A DNA stretch of 64,000 bases from Bacillota bacterium (GCA_023435745.1 JAEZMD010000016.1:76941-140940); one strand, 5' to 3'. Positions 53,103-63,015 are shown, counted from the stretch's first letter. Translations and numbers: made by a program. The notes: a model not told the origin generated them from the letters alone.

Positions 53103-53323
53103 TTTTTTCTAGGCCGGAAATCCCTCGGACTAGCCAAGGGCTATTTTCATAGAGCTGGTAATTGACTTGAACACCAAACCTGCGGCTTACGATATCGCTG
53201 CTCTGCTTTGGGTCACACCAGCCTGTTTGTGAAAGCGGGAATTCCGCCCATTGTTTTCGTTTTATTATAAATTGCTTATACTACTTCATAGACAACCACA
53301 GACGACCAAAACTGTACCCTGTT

Positions 53324-55027
53324 CTACCCATGCGTCCCCAAAAACCGTTCCATATATGGGATCTTCAGCGTTAACGCCAGTATCGTTTCTCCCCTTGGCA
53401 GGCTCTTGATATCCTGGGCTGTGATTCCCTTAGCGCATATCATCAGCAGATAATAAATGAGGCCTCCTGCGGCTATGGAAATACCAACACAGAAGATATT
53501 TTGGAGGAATGCGGATTTGATGAGCCAATCCGTCATAAACACAAATCCATGATAGCTCAGATAGACCAATATACCCATGATAACGGACACACTCAGCGGT
53601 CTGTTGAACAACTTCCTTACATTCAGCCTTACACCTGTCAATTTCCTGATAGCCCGGTAATTCATAATCGCCGCAAAGATATAACAGGCGGCGCTACCGG
53701 CAATAGCTCCCTTGATATTGATTGACCTGATCGCAATCAGGTTATAATTGATTACTATCTTTAATACCAGTCCAACGGCCATATGTATGGTTGGAACGTA
53801 TGTCTTCCCAAGGCCTTGCAGGATTGCAGTCTGGATAGACACAAGCGAAATAAGCACCAGCGTCCAAGATCCAATCATCAGCATGTCCCACCCATCCGGC
53901 GCCGTCGGGAAAATGCTGTATATAATGGGTTTTGCCAGTACGGTCAACCCTACCGCAGAAGGAATGGCGATCATCAATATCATTTTGATACTCTTTGATA
54001 TTCTTCTTCCGAGCAGCACCCTGTCATTTCTCGCAGCCGCTGCTGAGACAGATGGTAGAATCGTGGTGGCAAGCGCTGTAGCAAGGGTGACAGGAATAAA
54101 CAGCACCTTCAGATACTGCGTCGAAAGAATTCCATAAAGACCATTGGCCTCGGAAGCAGTATAACCAGCCTTCATCAACTGCCCCTTCGTAAATTGCAGA
54201 TCGACAAGATTTGCCGCATAGATTGCAACGGCGCCCAGTGTAATTGGAACGGCGTACTGAAAAATCTTCTTTAGGATCATTTTTGTAGAGTAAATAAATT
54301 CGTCACTGCGGATAGATTGTGATATCTCCTCCAATATATCCGCCCTGTTTTTCAGATAGATCCTGCAAAGGTACAGCGCACTGAACAGCGCACCCAGCGA
54401 GGTTCCTACAGTCGCCCCCGCAGCGGCATATTTCACCGCCTCCGTATGTATTTCAGCTTCTCCTGTAATGCCGTGACCTGCAGCATAGTCGACGCCATAC
54501 CGGTACATCAGCCAGGCAAACAGTACTGTGAATATTGTATTGACAGCCTGTTCGATAATCTGTGAAATACCTGTTGGCATCATGTTTGATCTTCCCTGAA
54601 AATATCCTCTGAAGGCACAGGAAACTGAAACAAAAAGCAATGTCGGCGACAGCGCGAGGATCGTCATATATGATTCCGGAAAGCCAATCAGAACAGAAAA
54701 CTGCTTTGCAAAGACGGCCATGATGATACTTGTGAGCGCACCTACAGAAACAAGCATCAGGCCGGATATCTTCAATGTCCTGTGGGATACGTCATAGCGG
54801 GATGTGGCAATCTGTTCCGAAATGAGCTTGGAAATGGCCACCGGGATTCCCGCGGTCGCGACCATAAAAACCAACTGGTATATCTTGTACCCCGCGTCAT
54901 AAATGCCATTTCCCTCATTGCCCAGGATCAGTGTCAAAACAGGTACATAAAGGATACCAAGCAATTTGTTGATAATGCTTGCTACGCTTAGAACGGTAAA
55001 TCCTTTTGTCTCAGACTGACGCTCCAC
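53324..55027 (-). CDS. murJ: MurJ/YtgP-type lipid II flippase (MOP superfamily)
   Basis: 567 residues with ~14 membrane helices. Family features: KGFTVLSVASIINKLLGILYVPVL, EGNGIYDAGYKIYQL, PVAISKLISEQ, ISCAFRGYFQGRSNMMPTGISQIIEQ-like segment and LYGILSTQYLKVLFIPVT. It resembles the YtgP/MurJ type of Firmicutes that moves lipid II across the membrane. GTG 55027 is nine bases after the FemX-like stop with only a weak GA-rich site, so it is probably translated by coupling. It ends a three-gene minus-strand set with the ATP-grasp and FemX-like genes. Confidence 0.9.
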   Translation of the reverse strand: MERQSETKGFTVLSVASIINKLLGILYVPVLTLILGNEGNGIYDAGYKIYQLVFMVATAGIPVAISKLISEQIATSRYDVSHRTLKISGLMLVSVGALTSIIMAVFAKQFSVLIGFPESYMTILALSPTLLFVSVSCAFRGYFQGRSNMMPTGISQIIEQAVNTIFTVLFAWLMYRYGVDYAAGHGITGEAEIHTEAVKYAAAGATVGTSLGALFSALYLCRIYLKNRADILEEISQSIRSDEFIYSTKMILKKIFQYAVPITLGAVAIYAANLVDLQFTKGQLMKAGYTASEANGLYGILSTQYLKVLFIPVTLATALATTILPSVSAAAARNDRVLLGRRISKSIKMILMIAIPSAVGLTVLAKPIIYSIFPTAPDGWDMLMIGSWTLVLISLVSIQTAILQGLGKTYVPTIHMAVGLVLKIVINYNLIAIRSINIKGAIAGSAACYIFAAIMNYRAIRKLTGVRLNVRKLFNRPLSVSVIMGILVYLSYHGFVFMTDWLIKSAFLQNIFCVGISIAAGGLIYYLLMICAKGITAQDIKSLPRGETILALTLKIPYMERFLGTHG

Positions 55028-55036
55028 TTCTTTCTC

Positions 55037-56074
55037 TTACTTTCTCTTATATATTTTCCTTCTGAATTCTCTGAATGCGTAAACGCCCTTTTCAATACAA
55101 AAATACGCGAACGGTTTAAAAACATAATCCAGCATACCTACAAACTCGGTGAATTTGCCTTTAAAACCCACCTTGAACTTGTATAGCCCGTACATTGGGT
55201 TGCTTTCGTCCACATTTCCGGGAACTCCTCTGAAATCATACAGGTCAACGCCTGACTCAAGCGCCCATTTGATCATGTTCCACTGCAGCAGGTAATTGGG
55301 CATCAGGTTGCGGTGTTCATTGCGGCTGGCGCCGTACAGGTACCAGCACTTGTTGCCGTACAGGATACCTATTGTCCCTGCCATGGGCTTATCCTCATAA
55401 TAAGCCATAAAGACTCTCAGATGATCAGGCGCCAGGCAGTCAAAAACTTTTTCGTAATACTCCTTGCTCCTGACAACAAAATTGTCGCGTATGCCGGTCT
55501 CAACGATCATCCTGTAAAACTCGGCCACGTCTTCTCTGGAACCGACCCTGACCTCGACTCCTTTACGCTCGGCCAGACGAATGTTGTAGCGAACCTTATG
55601 GTGGAAATCCGCCATAAGCTCATCCTCTGTTTTGCCTCTTAGATCAAGTCTGAAGACAAACCTGGGTTGAATTCCCTCATAGTTTTTCAATCCGCGGCTC
55701 ACCATGAAGCCAAGCCGCTTAACTATTTCTTCAAATTGTGCATCCTCTATTTCAATGTCCGGATCCATTTTAAGCGCATAGCTTCTGTACTTCTTTGCCA
55801 GCTGCCTGCATTTATCCAGCAGCGCTCTGAGTGTTTCCTCATCATGTGAGTCGCAAACCGGTCCGCGGGGCGAATACATCATCGTAAACGGAAGCACCGG
55901 TATCTTCCGGATCAGCAGGCTAATAGAGCCCTTGATCTGTCCGTTTTCATTCTCAACTGTCACCACTTCGTTTTTCCAGAAAGACTTCACCTGCGCCCAT
56001 TGTGGAGACTGCATAAAATGCCCTTTTGGGTGCGCCTGCAAAAACGCTTCATATTTTTCTTTGGTTAAATTCAC
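55037..56074 (-). CDS. FemX/FemA-like peptidoglycan bridge aminoacyltransferase
   Basis: 345 residues with two GNAT-like domains typical of FemABX: N-terminal KGHFMQSPQWAQVKSFW, MMYSPRGPV, ALKMDPDIE; then MADFHHKVRYNIRLAERKGVEV and the C-terminal WYLYGASRNEHRNLMPNYLLQW and YDFRGVPG. The family adds amino acids from aminoacyl-tRNA to the lipid-linked peptide and so forms the interpeptide bridge at the inner membrane face. GTG 56074 has AGAGGTG upstream. Neighbours are a D-aspartate-ligase-like enzyme and a lipid II flippase. Confidence 0.92.
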   Translation of the reverse strand: MNLTKEKYEAFLQAHPKGHFMQSPQWAQVKSFWKNEVVTVENENGQIKGSISLLIRKIPVLPFTMMYSPRGPVCDSHDEETLRALLDKCRQLAKKYRSYALKMDPDIEIEDAQFEEIVKRLGFMVSRGLKNYEGIQPRFVFRLDLRGKTEDELMADFHHKVRYNIRLAERKGVEVRVGSREDVAEFYRMIVETGIRDNFVVRSKEYYEKVFDCLAPDHLRVFMAYYEDKPMAGTIGILYGNKCWYLYGASRNEHRNLMPNYLLQWNMIKWALESGVDLYDFRGVPGNVDESNPMYGLYKFKVGFKGKFTEFVGMLDYVFKPFAYFCIEKGVYAFREFRRKIYKRK

Positions 56075-56102
56075 TATCGAAACACCTCTTATTGGTTATT
56101 CA

Positions 56103-57311
56103 TTAAAGATACTTTCTAAACTTAAAATAATGGCTCAGATGCAATTTGTACAGAAACAGAACCCTCTTTAGCTTGTTGTCACCCTTCATAAACAAAGGGT
56201 TCGTTACTCTTTTCTCCCGGACCAGCCGCTTCATCCGGGCCAGATTTTCTTCGCCTCCGGTATACCGGAATGCAACCCCAAGCGGAACGACCGTCCAGAG
56301 ATTACGGGCGTTTGCCACCTCGAACTGCAGCTCTTTGTTGTATATATAGTCTTCGACAACATAACGGGCCAGATTGTTCCCGGCCGCAGTGACATAATAG
56401 TTACTCCTGCCCTGCCGGAGGTTGACCTCCAGGATTTTATATTTCCTATCTCTCTGATCGAATTTAATATCAAAAGTCGAATATCCTGTGAAGCCGACGC
56501 TTTCTAAAAAACACTTGAGCATTTCTGAAAGCTCAGGGTTGTACTCGTTCATCAGAACTGCAGTATTTCCCAGTCCGTGGGGAGTGTGCTCCTCCAGCAT
56601 AACATGCGCCAGTGACATCAGCTTGACCCTTTTGTCCTTCCCGGAGTAACTAATCATCACCCGCAGCTGGGAGTCGTCCCCCGGAATGAAGTCCTGAATA
56701 ATCAGACGGTCATCATATCCTGCATCATAAATCTGACCGATAACTCTCTTCAATTCTTCCATGCTTTTAAGCTTATAAACCTTCTTCTGCGTCGCAAACT
56801 CATGCTGCCAGTATTTAATGCCGTTTGACGGCTTTACGATAACCGGAAAGCCAAATGGCAGTTCAAAATCATCCTTCATGGATCTGTCGTATATAAATGT
56901 CCCAGGATAATCAATTCCGTAGCGGTCGCATATCTCGTAGAATTCCAGCTTTGTAAGCAGGCTGTTCATCAGATCTTCATCTACATAGGGAGTGATGATA
57001 TTACCCGAAAGCCGGGCCTTATTCCTGATGATCTGCTCCACATAATTGTCGCCGCAGCCCATTAATATGATTTTTTTGTCCGTGTGTCTATCCGCCAGTT
57101 CGTTAATCGTCCTGACAAAGACCTCAGGCCTGTCCATTTCGCTGACAGCCCGGAAATCAACGATCCTGCTGTTACAGCTGGGGCCTGAATTGACTTTTCC
57201 AATCACAAAGGATTTTACGCCATAAAGCTCATAAAACGCCCTGGACATGCTGTATGTATTTATATCATTACCCAGAAAAACAGGGATAAACTCTTTCTCC
57301 GTAATGTTCAA
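56103..57311 (-). CDS. ATP-grasp ligase, D-aspartate-ligase-like
   Basis: 402 residues. Start is TTG 57311 with a perfect AGGAGG eight bases upstream. The ATP-grasp core includes FGFPVIVKPSNGIKYWQ, IIQDFIPGDDSQLRVMISYS, a GLGNTAVLM loop and the metal-site KILEVNLRQGRSNYYVTAAGNN. It resembles carbamoyl-phosphate-synthase-type ATP-grasp proteins such as the enterococcal D-aspartate ligase that charges the wall bridge. With FemX-like and MurJ-like genes downstream, a role in attaching an acidic or D-amino acid to the precursor is likely, but the substrate is inferred. Confidence 0.8.
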   Translation of the reverse strand: MNITEKEFIPVFLGNDINTYSMSRAFYELYGVKSFVIGKVNSGPSCNSRIVDFRAVSEMDRPEVFVRTINELADRHTDKKIILMGCGDNYVEQIIRNKARLSGNIITPYVDEDLMNSLLTKLEFYEICDRYGIDYPGTFIYDRSMKDDFELPFGFPVIVKPSNGIKYWQHEFATQKKVYKLKSMEELKRVIGQIYDAGYDDRLIIQDFIPGDDSQLRVMISYSGKDKRVKLMSLAHVMLEEHTPHGLGNTAVLMNEYNPELSEMLKCFLESVGFTGYSTFDIKFDQRDRKYKILEVNLRQGRSNYYVTAAGNNLARYVVEDYIYNKELQFEVANARNLWTVVPLGVAFRYTGGEENLARMKRLVREKRVTNPLFMKGDNKLKRVLFLYKLHLSHYFKFRKYL

Positions 57312-57461
57312 CTTCCGGCCCTCCTACTGGTTTCAGGAATACGCAAAATACTGTTCTTTTCACGCATAGCTCACGTTTATTCTAGTATATTGACCAATAA
57401 AGTTCAAGCTAATTTTCCAGTCCTGGCGGGTAGTCTAGCTGTGCCCTTCGAGAGATTCGCT

Positions 57462-57537
57462 GGGACGGTTCTTGATAAAGAGTCCTTCGGGGACGGTTCC
57501 TGATAAACAATCCTTCTGGGACGGTTCTTGAATCGGG
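57462..57537. repeat. 28-bp tandem repeat with GGGACGGTTC core
   Basis: Units begin at 57462, 57490 and 57518 (period 28; the third is partial). The core is GGGACGGTTC(T/C)TGATAAA then (A)TCCTTC. It lies in the 300-bp gap between the divergent ATP-grasp and GH1 genes. GGGACGGTTC words are scattered through many clostridial genomes. Confidence 0.85.
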
Positions 57538-57545
57538 CTTTGGCC

Positions 57546-57574
57546 TTGCCATAAATATCTAAAAGCACTAGAAT
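57546..57574 (+). promoter_or_regulatory. Sigma-A type promoter of the GH1 gene
   Basis: TTGCCA (57546), 17 bases, TAGAAT (57569): five of six matches in each element. Confidence 0.65.
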
Positions 57575-57609
57575 GGTAATAGAGCATTAATGCAAAGAAG
57601 GTGTAAGCT

Positions 57610-58929
57610 ATGTTCAAGCCATTCAGACTTCCGGAAAACTTCCTAATGGGCAGCGCCACAGCAGCAACACAGATCGAAGGCGGCGACAGGAACAACAATT
57701 GGTACGACTGGTGCGAGAAGGGTAAAATCGCCGACGGAACCTCCTGTATCCGAGCAAATGACCATTGGAACAGAGTCGAAGAAGATATCGGCCTGATGAA
57801 GAGCCTTAACCACAAAATCTATCGTATGGGACTGGAATGGAGCCGCATTGAGCCGGCCAACGGAAAATTTGATCCGGCCGCCATCGCTCATTACCGTAAT
57901 GAAATAGAGTCGCTGATTCGCAGCGGCATCAAGCCTCTGGTGACACTTCACCATTTTACCCACCCTCTCTGGTTTTGCGAGGAAGGCGAGTTTGAGACAG
58001 AAAAGGCGGTCGTGTATTTTGAGCGGTATACCAGATATGTGGTCGAGCAGCTGGGCGATCTGGTCAGCGAATACATAACCATAAACGAACCGAATGTATA
58101 TACGGCAAATGGCTATTTCCTGGGTTCATGGCCTCCCGGTAAAAAAAGCCTCAGACTGGCCATGAAGGTTTATAAAAATATGACGCTATGCCACATTGCC
58201 GCATATAAGGCTATTCATGAAACCAGGGAGCGCAGGGGCTTTAAAGGCGCCACCATGGTGGGCGTCGCCAATCACCTGCGGATCTTTGATCCCTACAGCA
58301 AGAGCCCTCTGGACTTCCTTGCCGCAAAGGCAATGGAATACCTGTTTCAGGATGCCATAGTCAAATCCATGACCGACGGTCGCCTCAGATTTCCCATGGG
58401 CATTGGCGCGCCCATGGGCATGGGAAAGTTCTATGACTTCATCGGGATCAACTATTACACCCGCAGCGCAGTCAGATTCAAGGGCTTTCAGGACGATGTA
58501 ATGCCGGGAGCCCCAAAGAATGACCTGGGATGGGAAATATACCCCAGGGGATTGTACGATCTGTGTAAAAAGTTTTACAAACTGTACAAGGCTCCTATCT
58601 GGATTACCGAGAACGGCACCTGTGACAATACCGACGCCTTCCGCTCCGGCTATATATACCGGCATCTGTATGAAATTTCGAAGCTGTGCGAAGAAGGCAT
58701 CCCCGTCGAACGTTATTACCACTGGACGCTGATGGACAACTTCGAGTGGCTTGAGGGTGAATCCGCCCGTTTCGGTCTGATCCATGTCGATTATAACACC
58801 CAGCAGCGCACCGTCAAAAAGAGCGGGGAGTTCTATGGGGAAATATGCCTTCAGAACAGCGTCACGGAGGAAATGATCGACAGGTACCTTTCGAGCGATA
58901 TACTCCCACAAACCCACTTACATTCATGA
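57610..58929 (+). CDS. GH1 beta-glucosidase/6-phospho-beta-glucosidase-type enzyme
   Basis: 439 residues, TIM barrel, complete. Markers: N-terminal FLMGSATAATQIEGG, YRMGLEWSRIEP, the acid/base motif TINEP (Glu), FIGINYYTR and the nucleophile motif ITENG (Glu), then YYHWTLMDNFEW and ARFGLIHVDY. No signal peptide, so it acts on imported beta-glucosides in the cytoplasm. The WLEGESARFG tail lacks the basic 6-phosphate pocket residues typical of phospho-glucosidases as far as I can see, favouring unphosphorylated substrates. An AAGGTG site precedes the ATG. Confidence 0.93.
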   Translation: MFKPFRLPENFLMGSATAATQIEGGDRNNNWYDWCEKGKIADGTSCIRANDHWNRVEEDIGLMKSLNHKIYRMGLEWSRIEPANGKFDPAAIAHYRNEIESLIRSGIKPLVTLHHFTHPLWFCEEGEFETEKAVVYFERYTRYVVEQLGDLVSEYITINEPNVYTANGYFLGSWPPGKKSLRLAMKVYKNMTLCHIAAYKAIHETRERRGFKGATMVGVANHLRIFDPYSKSPLDFLAAKAMEYLFQDAIVKSMTDGRLRFPMGIGAPMGMGKFYDFIGINYYTRSAVRFKGFQDDVMPGAPKNDLGWEIYPRGLYDLCKKFYKLYKAPIWITENGTCDNTDAFRSGYIYRHLYEISKLCEEGIPVERYYHWTLMDNFEWLEGESARFGLIHVDYNTQQRTVKKSGEFYGEICLQNSVTEEMIDRYLSSDILPQTHLHS

Positions 58930-58984
58930 TCAAAGCAGCTTATTGACGAAACCCCTTGACGCTTGCGGCTCCACATTTGAGTCC

Positions 58985-60751
58985 CTACTTTTGGCGCAGA
59001 AGCTCCACCAGCCTCCTGTATTCTTCCTCAAGAGCTTCGCTGTCGCCAGTAGCTGAGGATAGCTTTGTAATAATCTCTGTCAGCCTCATTTGCAGCAGAG
59101 TGCGCTCTATTCCGTCAGGCAAGCTCTCCGAATCATTACCAGGAGCGTCGCGTTTTGGGGTACTCTGCGCTGCGGTTATTTGTCCGTTTTGTACTGCAGC
59201 CTTTAGTGTGTTTTTTGATGCGCTTTTTATCCTGCCCCCGGCAGAGCTCCTGCGTGTCTCGTATTCCTCAAGCGTTCCGTCAAAAGCCTCGATCCGGCGG
59301 TCTCGCAATATCAAAAGCCTGTCCGCAACGCCATTGACGAAAGCCCTGTCGTGAGAAACGAAGAGAACTGTCCCCTCATAATCCTTCAGCACGTTCTCCA
59401 GCGCCTCAATGGACTGCATATCAAGATAGTTGGTCGGCTCGTCCAGCAGCAGAACATTGGCGTTGGAAACAAAAAGCTTTGCAAAGGCCACTTTTATTTT
59501 CTCTCCCCCACTAAGCACCCCTACTCGTTTGTGCACCGCTTCTCCCTGTATCAGAAGCCTGGCCAGGATTGTCCGTGCAACCGTCTCCTGCTGCACGCTG
59601 TCCCTCATGACATTCTTCAGCACAGTTTCTTCATGTATGAGGTTTTCAAACCCCTGCCGGAAGTATGCTATCCTGGCTTTCGGGACAATGCTGATGCCCT
59701 CATGGCTTGAAGCGATCAGGTTCAGCAGCGTCGTCTTTCCTGAACCGTTTTCACCCCAGAGCGCTGTTTTAACGCCGTTATATACGCTGAAGCCTGCATT
59801 CTGAAAGACAGGGACAGTTGGTCCATAGCTGAAGCTGAGCTTCTCACAGGTTATAACAAACCTGTTTTCCGGAGGACTGGTCAGCGAAAAATCCAGCTTG
59901 ATGGTCGGCAGCTCTCTTGGCTTTTCCTTGACCTCCAGCTTTTCAAGCCTTGTAATCAGGCTGTTTGCGGCATCATGAAGCTTCTCCTGCTTTTCATTTG
60001 CCGCCCTTGTATGAAGCCTTGCTTCGGAATTGCCCATTCTTTTCGGGGCCTTCCTCATTTTTTTAGCTCTATGCTTTCTGTTTGATATCGCGTCCTCCAG
60101 TGAGGTTTTTTCATCAATATATTTTTGATACTCAACAGCAGTACGCTCCCGCTCCATTTCGCACTGTTGCCTGTAGGATGAATAATTGCCGTTAAATGTT
60201 CGAGTTTTTCCGTCCCTGATCTCAAGTATCCTGGTACACAACATATCCAGCAGGCTCCTGTCATGGCTGATCAGCACGAAGGATTCCAGCCTCTCCAGCT
60301 TTTTTTTCAACAACCCGATACCCTCGTAATCCAGATTGGAGGTAGGTTCATCTGCAAACAGCAGAACATTATCCCTGCTGAATGCCCCGGCAATTTTCAG
60401 CCTTGTGCGCTCGCCGCCGCTGAGAGCCTCCCTCTGCAGCTTCTGGTCCAGTTCAAATTCCTTCAGCAATTTTCGGGATGCTCCGGTTTCTTCTGCACTC
60501 TCCTGCCCGTACTCATTATCCGTCTCTTCCTCATCAAACTGCCGGATGTAGGCCACTTCGCAGTATCGCTTCACAAACCCTTCATCCGGCTCAATGCAGC
60601 CTGACAGGATATTCAGCAGCGTGGTTTTACCTGAACCATTCATTCCAACCACTCCGATTCTGTCGCCTGTATATATCCTTAGCCCATCCATTTCGATAAT
60701 GAGCCTGTCAGCATAGTATTTCTTAATATTTACCGCTTCCAAAAGCAGCAT
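58985..60751 (-). CDS. ABC-F ATPase of the Vga/CplR-like ribosome-protection type
   Basis: About 588 residues; ATG 60751 follows AGGAGAG by eight bases. Two complete ABC domains: GMNGSGKTT, LSGGERTR, ADEPTSNLD; then GENGSGKTT, LSGGEKIK and LLDEPTNYLD. The start LLLEAVNIKKYYADRLIIEM, the basic interdomain linker (~190-260: KHRAKKMRKAPKRMGNSEARL) and the long charged C-terminal tail resemble Vga/CplR-type antibiotic-resistance ABC-F proteins, which free the ribosome of lincosamide, streptogramin A or pleuromutilin drugs. Resistance itself cannot be claimed from sequence. The 80-bp leader holds no clear attenuator. Confidence 0.83.
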   Translation of the reverse strand: MLLLEAVNIKKYYADRLIIEMDGLRIYTGDRIGVVGMNGSGKTTLLNILSGCIEPDEGFVKRYCEVAYIRQFDEEETDNEYGQESAEETGASRKLLKEFELDQKLQREALSGGERTRLKIAGAFSRDNVLLFADEPTSNLDYEGIGLLKKKLERLESFVLISHDRSLLDMLCTRILEIRDGKTRTFNGNYSSYRQQCEMERERTAVEYQKYIDEKTSLEDAISNRKHRAKKMRKAPKRMGNSEARLHTRAANEKQEKLHDAANSLITRLEKLEVKEKPRELPTIKLDFSLTSPPENRFVITCEKLSFSYGPTVPVFQNAGFSVYNGVKTALWGENGSGKTTLLNLIASSHEGISIVPKARIAYFRQGFENLIHEETVLKNVMRDSVQQETVARTILARLLIQGEAVHKRVGVLSGGEKIKVAFAKLFVSNANVLLLDEPTNYLDMQSIEALENVLKDYEGTVLFVSHDRAFVNGVADRLLILRDRRIEAFDGTLEEYETRRSSAGGRIKSASKNTLKAAVQNGQITAAQSTPKRDAPGNDSESLPDGIERTLLQMRLTEIITKLSSATGDSEALEEEYRRLVELLRQK

Positions 60752-61169
60752 AAAAAAGTCTCTCCTCTCACATCGTCTGTGCGGGAAAGACCTTGTCAAC
60801 ATTAATAGAATGCGTGCAGCGCCCGACATAGTCAGAACGCTTCAAAGCAAGGCAGTTGAATGTATAAAAGCCAATCCAGCACAAAAGCGGAGCACAAACA
60901 GCTCCAATAAATTTGTTCAAGTCGCTGAATCAGCCAATTCTCATTCCTTAATACCTTGCCCTTTCATTATGATGAATCCATTGTAACTCAAATGACGGAT
61001 AAAATCAATCGTTAATCGGGTTCCACTTGTACTTTTGTACTGGGCTGCAATCGACGGTAGAATCACTAACCCATATCCATCTATAAATCCATATTAGATC
61101 TATAATATATGCCTCAGTGGTCCAATTTGACTTTACGGCATCTTCAATTCATACTCTTTTTTCTTTCGG
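60752..61169. other. Gap between the ABC-F start and the insertion sequence
   Basis: About 420 bp. On the minus strand GGAGC-7-GCTCC (near 60910) is a small hairpin in the ABC-F leader. I see no reading frame or RNA gene that I can support. Confidence 0.5.
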
Positions 61170-61302
61170 GTCTTTGACAGTTAAATGAAAGTAAAAGTCC
61201 TTGAAAGCCTTGATTTAGGCTTATTTTTTTGTCAAAATTTATGTATAAATATTGCGTAGTTTTACGTAATATGTTATAATATAAGGTGTTTGGAGGGATT
61301 TT

Positions 61303-63015
61303 ATGAGATTGCAAATTTCTAAATCTAAAAATTCAGCTTCGCTTTATGTTATCAAAACAACATATATAAACGGAAAAGAGCATACAAAAATTGTAGAAAA
61401 GCTCGGCACAGTTGATGAATTGAGCAAAAAGCTAAATGGTCAAGATCCCATTCAATGGGCTAAGGAATATATCGAAGAACTTAACAAAAAAGAAAAAGAG
61501 GAAAACGAGGAAATACTCCTAAAACGCTCCCCTTCCAAGATCATCGCCAAAGGAGAACAACGCTCCTTTAACGGCGGATACCTTTTTCTCCAGCAGATAT
61601 ACCATGAACTCAGACTCGATAAGCTTTGTGCTGAAATATCCCGCAAATACAAATTTACATACAACCTCGATTCGATATTATCACGATTGCTTTACTCAAG
61701 AATTATCTATCCATCTTCAAAACTCGCAACCTCAGAGCTTTCCAAGCAGTTTATCGAGCAGCCCGAATTCGAACTCCATCATATATACCGGGCGCTTGAG
61801 GTCATTGCCAAAGAATCCGACTACATACAGTCATCTCTATACAAGAACAGCCTGAAAATCTCCAAAAGGAATACGGGTGTGCTCTATTACGACTGCACCA
61901 ACTATTTCTTTGAAATTGAACAGGAGGATGGTTTGAAACAGTATGGTCCTTCAAAGGAACATAGACCAAACCCAATCGTACAGATGGGACTTTTCATGGA
62001 CGGGGATGGAATTCCTCTTGCTTTCAATATCAACAAGGGGAATACGAATGAGCAGCTGACATTAAAACCGCTGGAACAAAAAATCCTGTCAGATTTCGAT
62101 CTCTCCAAGTTTGTCGTTTGCACCGACGCCGGGCTTGCATCCGATAGTAACAGGAAGTTCAACAACAAGGGCGAGCGAGCGTTCATCACAACACAGTCCA
62201 TAAAGAAATTGAAGGCCCATTTGAAAGAATGGGCCCTCGATCCAAAAGGCTGGTCTCTTGACGGCGATGTCAGAACCTTTGACATCACCGCACTGGATGA
62301 GGAGAAATACAAGGACAAAGTTTTCCATAAGGAGCGTTGGATAAAGGAAAATGGGCTTGAACAGAAAATTGTTGTGACCTACTCTATCAAATACAGAGAC
62401 TACCAGCGGCTTATCCGCGACAACCAGGTGGAACGGGCACGAAAGGCAATCACCTCCAAATCCATTAAACTAAAAAAATGCAACCCTAACGATTACAAAA
62501 GATTTATCGTAAAAAGCTACTATACCGCTGATGGCGAGGCTGCCAAACATGAAACATACAATATCGACGCCGGACTTATTTCGAAAGAGGCGGCATTCGA
62601 CGACTTCTATGCCGTATGCACGAATCTTGAAGATGACGCTTCCACCATCATCCAAGTGAATAGAAGGCGTTGGGAAATCGAAGAATGCTTCAGGATCATG
62701 AAAAGCGAATTCAAGGCCAGACCAGTATACCTGAACCGCGATGACAGGATAGAGGCTCATTTCATGACCTGCTTCATTTCCTTGGTCATCTACAGGCTTC
62801 TCGAAAAGAAACTGAATGGCAAATATACCTGCCATGAGATTATCAATGGACTGAAGGATATGAATTTTTTACAGGAAAAAGGTGAAGGCTATACACCAAC
62901 TTATATTAGGACCGATTTCACGGATGATTTACATGAAGCGTTTGGTTTCCGCACTGACTATCAAATCGTTAATGCCAGCCAAATGAAAAAAATTATTAGA
63001 ACTACAAAATCGTAA
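61303..63015 (+). CDS. IS1634-family DDE transposase
   Basis: 570 residues, apparently intact. The N-terminal SKNSASLYVIKTTYINGKEHTK is typical of the family. DDE-type catalytic segments are YYDCTNYFFE (first Asp), VVCTDAGLAS (second Asp) and the late RRRWEIEECFRIMKSEF with the catalytic Glu in an IS4-like YREK-type setting. GGAGGG lies just before the ATG. Both terminal inverted repeats are present, so the element may still move. Confidence 0.95.
   Translation: MRLQISKSKNSASLYVIKTTYINGKEHTKIVEKLGTVDELSKKLNGQDPIQWAKEYIEELNKKEKEENEEILLKRSPSKIIAKGEQRSFNGGYLFLQQIYHELRLDKLCAEISRKYKFTYNLDSILSRLLYSRIIYPSSKLATSELSKQFIEQPEFELHHIYRALEVIAKESDYIQSSLYKNSLKISKRNTGVLYYDCTNYFFEIEQEDGLKQYGPSKEHRPNPIVQMGLFMDGDGIPLAFNINKGNTNEQLTLKPLEQKILSDFDLSKFVVCTDAGLASDSNRKFNNKGERAFITTQSIKKLKAHLKEWALDPKGWSLDGDVRTFDITALDEEKYKDKVFHKERWIKENGLEQKIVVTYSIKYRDYQRLIRDNQVERARKAITSKSIKLKKCNPNDYKRFIVKSYYTADGEAAKHETYNIDAGLISKEAAFDDFYAVCTNLEDDASTIIQVNRRRWEIEECFRIMKSEFKARPVYLNRDDRIEAHFMTCFISLVIYRLLEKKLNGKYTCHEIINGLKDMNFLQEKGEGYTPTYIRTDFTDDLHEAFGFRTDYQIVNASQMKKIIRTTKS

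Noticed and set aside
61083..61169. Target-site duplication of the IS1634 element
   Set aside because: The bases beside the two terminal repeats (TTTCGG on the left, GGAATT on the right) do not match, so no duplication can be claimed.
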